Below are positions 60,999 through 64,000 of a stretch of 64,000 nucleotides of DNA, piece after piece. The stretch comes from Burkholderiales bacterium RIFCSPHIGHO2_12_FULL_63_20 (lineage in GTDB: Bacteria; Pseudomonadota; Gammaproteobacteria; Burkholderiales; Burkholderiaceae_C). The first letter of the stretch is position 1. Each line of letters opens with the position of its first letter. The notes beneath the pieces are model-generated. The model was given only the letters and a program-made list of their open reading frames with translations, searched no databases and was not told the origin of the DNA. The position numbers and the translations under genes were made by a program. The stretch is taken from contig MESA01000034.1 of assembly GCA_001770775.1 (NCBI GenBank), positions 289,437 through 353,436 of the forward strand, given 5' to 3'.

Positions 60999-63371
60999 AT
61001 GAGGCCCAGCTTGGACAAGATCCTGATGCAATTGGCGGCGGAACTCCATGTTCGCCCCGCGCAAGTCAACGCTGCCGTGCAACTGCTGGATGGCGGTGCG
61101 ACGGTGCCCTTCATTGCCCGTTATCGCAAGGAGGCCACCGATGGCCTCGACGACACGCAACTGCGTGATCTGGAGGCCCGCCTGGGCTATTTGCGTGAGC
61201 TGGAAGACCGCCGCGCGGCCGTGCTCAAGAGCATCGAGGAGCAGGGCAAGCTGACGCCTGAGCTGCGTGCCGCCATTGAGGCGGTGCCGACCAAGCAGGA
61301 GCTGGAAGACCTGTACCTGCCGTACAAGCAAAAGCGCCGCACCAAGGGCATGATCGCCCGCGAGGCGGGCATCGAGCCACTGGCCGACAAGCTGTTTGCC
61401 GACCCGACGCTGGACCCGCAGGCCGAGGCGGTCGCGTTTGTGAATGCCGATGCCGGCTTTGCCGACACGTTTGCGGTGTTGGACGGTGTGCGCGACATCC
61501 TGTCGGAGCGCTGGGCCGAAGATGCGACGCTGATCGGCAAGATGCGCGACTGGCTGTGGTCGGAGGGGCTGTTCAAGGCCAAGCTGATGGCGGGCAAGGA
61601 CGAGCACAACCCGGACGTGGCCAAGTTCCGCGATTATTTTGACTACGACGAGCCGATCCGCACTGTACCCTCGCACCGCGCGCTGGCGGTGTTCCGTGGC
61701 CGTACGCTGGAGATTCTGGACGCCAAGCTGGTGCTGGACGAGGAGGTGGTACCGGGCAAGCCGACGCTGGCCGAAGGCCGCATTGCCGTGCATCTGGGCT
61801 GGAGCCACGGCAAGCGCCTGGCGGATGACCTGATCCGCAAGTCGATCGCCTGGACCTGGAAGGTCAAGCTGTCGCTGAGCCTGGAGCGCGACCTGTTTTC
61901 GCGGCTGCGCGAATCGGCCGAAGCGACCGCCATCAAGGTGTTTGCCGAGAACCTGCGCGACCTGCTGCTGGCCGCACCGGCTGGCAAGCGCGTGGTGATG
62001 GGGCTGGACCCGGGCATCCGCACCGGTGTGAAAGTGGCGGTGGTGAGCGACACGGGCAAGGTGCTGGGCACCTCGACGGTGTATCCGCACGAGCCGCGCA
62101 AGGACTGGGAAGGCTCGATCCACACGCTGGCCAAGCTGTGCGCGGCGCATGGGGTGAACCTGATCGCCATTGGCAATGGCACGGCCAGCCGGGAGACCGA
62201 CAAGCTGGCGGCTGACTTGATCAAGCGCATTCAGCAGCTGGCACCGGGCACCCCGATTGAGAAGGTGGTGGTGTCGGAAGCGGGGGCGTCGGTGTATTCG
62301 GCTTCGGAGTTCGCGTCGAAGGAGTTGCCCGAGCTGGACGTGAGCCTGCGCGGCGCGGTGTCGATTGCCCGCCGTCTGCAAGACCCGTTGGCCGAGCTGG
62401 TGAAGATCGACCCCAAGAGCATTGGAGTGGGCCAGTACCAGCACGATGTCAACCAGAGCGAGCTGGCGCGCACGCTGGACACGGTGGTGGAAGACTGCGT
62501 GAACTCGGTGGGTGTGGACCTGAACACGGCGTCGGCGCCTCTGCTGGCGCGGGTGTCGGGCTTGAGCTCGGCGGTGGCCAACAGCATCGTGCGCTGGCGT
62601 GATGCGAACGGCGCGTTCCGCAACCGCAAGCAGCTGATGGATGTGGCGGGTCTGGGGGCCAAGACCTTTGAGCAGTCGGCAGGCTTTTTGCGGATTCGCG
62701 ATGGCGACAACCCGCTGGACGTGACCGGGGTGCACCCGGAAACCTATCCGGTGGTAGAAAAAATGCTGAAGACGACCGGCAAGCAGATTGGCGAGGTGAT
62801 GGGCAAGAGCGATGTGCTGCGCACCCTCAAGCCCGAGCTGTTTGCCGACGACAAGTTTGGTGTGATCACGGTGAAGGACATTCTGGGCGAGCTGGAAAAA
62901 CCGGGACGCGATCCGCGCCCGGACTTCAAGGTGGCGCGCTTCAACGACGGGGTGGAAGACCTCAAGGACCTCAAGGAAGGCATGGTGCTGGAGGGCACGG
63001 TCAGCAACGTGGCGCAGTTTGGCGCGTTCGTCGACCTGGGGGTGCACCAGGACGGTTTGGTGCATGTGAGCCAGTTGTCGAACAAGTTCGTCACCGATGC
63101 CCGCGAGGTGGTCAAGACGGGCGACATCGTCAAGGTGAAGGTGCTGGAGGTGGACTTGTCGCGCCAGCGGATTTCGTTGACGATGAAGTTGGATGCGGCC
63201 ACGGGCCCGAAGGCGACCGGTGCGGGGCGCGACAGCGGTTTCAAGCCGGCGGCGCGCAATGAGCGGGTGCAGGGGGGCGGCCGGGGTGCCAGCGGTGGTG
63301 CTGCGGGTGGCGCCAGCCAGGGACAGTCTGCGATGGCGGCTGCGTTTGCCAAGTTGCAGACCAAGCGCTGA
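60999..63371 (+). CDS. tex: Tex family RNA-binding transcription accessory protein
   Basis: Nucleic-acid-binding protein with YqgF-like, helix-hairpin-helix and S1 domains, linked to transcription and RNA handling. The 790 residues contain [20 protein letters not shown] near the start, the YqgF-like fold ([20 protein letters not shown] near residue 330), the HhH region ([20 protein letters not shown] and [16 protein letters not shown]) and an S1 domain at about 660-730 ([36 protein letters not shown]). The C-terminus is a Gly/Ala-rich tail. The ATG at 60999 is used; M10 is an alternative. A bidirectional terminator follows. Confidence 0.95.
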   Translation: MRPSLDKILMQLAAELHVRPAQVNAAVQLLDGGATVPFIARYRKEATDGLDDTQLRDLEARLGYLRELEDRRAAVLKSIEEQGKLTPELRAAIEAVPTKQELEDLYLPYKQKRRTKGMIAREAGIEPLADKLFADPTLDPQAEAVAFVNADAGFADTFAVLDGVRDILSERWAEDATLIGKMRDWLWSEGLFKAKLMAGKDEHNPDVAKFRDYFDYDEPIRTVPSHRALAVFRGRTLEILDAKLVLDEEVVPGKPTLAEGRIAVHLGWSHGKRLADDLIRKSIAWTWKVKLSLSLERDLFSRLRESAEATAIKVFAENLRDLLLAAPAGKRVVMGLDPGIRTGVKVAVVSDTGKVLGTSTVYPHEPRKDWEGSIHTLAKLCAAHGVNLIAIGNGTASRETDKLAADLIKRIQQLAPGTPIEKVVVSEAGASVYSASEFASKELPELDVSLRGAVSIARRLQDPLAELVKIDPKSIGVGQYQHDVNQSELARTLDTVVEDCVNSVGVDLNTASAPLLARVSGLSSAVANSIVRWRDANGAFRNRKQLMDVAGLGAKTFEQSAGFLRIRDGDNPLDVTGVHPETYPVVEKMLKTTGKQIGEVMGKSDVLRTLKPELFADDKFGVITVKDILGELEKPGRDPRPDFKVARFNDGVEDLKDLKEGMVLEGTVSNVAQFGAFVDLGVHQDGLVHVSQLSNKFVTDAREVVKTGDIVKVKVLEVDLSRQRISLTMKLDAATGPKATGAGRDSGFKPAARNERVQGGGRGASGGAAGGASQGQSAMAAAFAKLQTKR

Positions 63372-63415
63372 GTGGCTGCGCGCGTGGGGCTCTGTCTTTG
63401 GCCTGCACTGACATG

Positions 63416-63444
63416 AAAAACGCCCGGTGGATGCCGGGCGTTTT
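63416..63444. terminator. Bidirectional terminator between tex and the P-type ATPase gene
   Basis: CGCCCGG (63421-63427) pairs with CCGGGCG (63434-63440), flanked by AAAAA on the left and TTTT on the right. It can end tex on the plus strand and the P-type ATPase on the minus strand. Confidence 0.92.
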
Positions 63445-63487
63445 GCTGTGGGTCTGCGTGAGTGTGGCGTTACCGGCGCCCTTGACG

Positions 63488-64000
63488 TCAGTCCTTGAAG
63501 CGCAAGAGCCGCAGCCCATTGAAGACCACGATCAGGCTGGCACCCATGTCGGCAAAGACCGCCATCCACAGAGTGGCGTGACCAGTCAACGCCAAGGCAA
63601 AGAACACGATCTTGATGCCCAGCGCCAGGGCGATGTTCTGCTTGAGGATGGCTGCGGTGCGGTGACTGAGTCGCACGAAGGTGCCGATCTTGCGCGGGTC
63701 GTCGTCCATGATGGCGACGTCGGCGGCTTCCAGCGCCGTGGCTGTGCCGGCGGCACCCATGGCCAGGCCGATGTGGGCACGAGCCAGGGCCGGACCGTCG
63801 TTGACGCCGTCGCCCACCATGCCGACCTGGCCGTGTTCACGGATGAGGTCTTCGATGGCCTTGAGCTTGTCCTCGGGCAGCAGGTTGCCTCGCGCATCGT
63901 CGATGCCCGCTTGCTGGGCCACGTGACGCGCCGCCAAGGCGTTGTCGCCGCTGAGCATGACGGGGTGAATGCCCAGGGCCTTGAGCTGGCGCACGGCTTC
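63488..64000 (-). CDS. Heavy-metal P-type ATPase (Zn/Cd/Pb class), C-terminal part
   Basis: The last 170 residues of a P1B-type metal exporter; the gene enters from beyond the window edge, so its start, metal-binding domains and DKTG phosphorylation site are not visible. What is present is the end of the ATP-binding domain (LGIHPVMLSGDN, then MVGDGVNDGPALARAHIGLA with the hinge aspartate) and the last two membrane helices (NIALALGIKIVFFALALTG, VFADMGASLIVVFNGLRLLR). The aspartate in FADMGAS corresponds to the metal ligand of Zn/Cd/Pb pumps in helix 8, which favours ZntA/CadA rather than a copper pump. Confidence 0.88.
   Translation of the reverse strand, partial: EAVRQLKALGIHPVMLSGDNALAARHVAQQAGIDDARGNLLPEDKLKAIEDLIREHGQVGMVGDGVNDGPALARAHIGLAMGAAGTATALEAADVAIMDDDPRKIGTFVRLSHRTAAILKQNIALALGIKIVFFALALTGHATLWMAVFADMGASLIVVFNGLRLLRFKD

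Noticed and set aside
60744..63569. A 941-codon minus-strand frame opposite tex
   Set aside because: tex is complete with YqgF-like, HhH and S1 domains on the plus strand. The antisense product is low-complexity in character and also runs across the pyrD start.

Overview
The window looks like ordinary core chromosome of a high-GC betaproteobacterium in the order Burkholderiales, probably near the Comamonadaceae/Sphaerotilaceae. The grounds are the homodimeric pyruvate dehydrogenase cluster with a lipoyl domain fused to E3, an imuA-imuB-dnaE2 cassette, polyhydroxybutyrate genes (bdhA, phaR), the arrangement of carA-carB-greA and rlmE-ftsH-folP-glmM-pst-pho, and protein sequences typical of that order. 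The genus cannot be fixed from this sequence alone. I see no insertion sequence, prophage, CRISPR array, integrase or rRNA operon. No gap between genes reaches 300 bases; the largest, about 245-280 bases, lie upstream of pstS, carA, rho and the pseudokinase gene, and each holds regulatory sequence described below.

Layout. 1-6446 (+): aceE, aceF and lpdA, the pyruvate dehydrogenase complex. 6471-11985 (-): imuA-imuB-dnaE2, the SOS mutasome, behind a perfect LexA box. 12124-13906 (-): a DUF2237 protein, an SPFH protein and its NfeD partner. 14052-16316 (+): a class I PLP amino-acid decarboxylase. 16317-25227 (-): a long same-strand run reading bdhA, mnmC, hslR, grpE, dnaK, dnaJ and a REC-TPR protein, with heat-shock-type promoter signals before grpE. 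25297-28724 (+): an alpha/beta hydrolase coupled to relA, then two identical tRNA-Val(GAC) genes. 28888-31587: phaR, a GDSL esterase (-), an orphan YbbA-type ATPase and rlmB. 31591-35305 (-): an MFS exporter, a D-2-hydroxyacid dehydrogenase, an unknown protein, bfd with a Fur-like site, and bfr. 35571-41086 (+): carA, carB, greA and a DUF4149 membrane protein. 41175-41642 (-) yhbY diverges from rlmE-ftsH-folP-glmM (+). 47016-53692 (+): the complete phosphate module pstSCAB-phoU-phoB-phoR behind a Pho box. 53733-57742 (-): a GT-C-like membrane protein, rpmE2, rho and trxA. 58020-59792 (+): a degenerate kinase fused to an HDOD domain. 59779-60816 (-): pyrD. 60999-63371 (+): tex. 63488-64000 (-): the C-terminal end of a Zn/Cd/Pb P-type ATPase cut by the window edge.

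How the parts work together. Several stress circuits lie side by side: SOS mutagenesis, heat shock (grpE-dnaK-dnaJ, hslR, ftsH), the stringent response (relA), phosphate starvation (pst-pho) and iron storage (bfr/bfd). Carbon storage is represented by bdhA and phaR. carAB and pyrD belong to pyrimidine synthesis. I do not see an unambiguous new multi-gene system. The least explained items are the pseudokinase-HDOD fusion with its divergent trxA neighbour (whose leader carries a terminator-like hairpin), the REC-TPR protein without an output domain, the GT-C-like membrane protein and the small unknown protein at 33892-34365.
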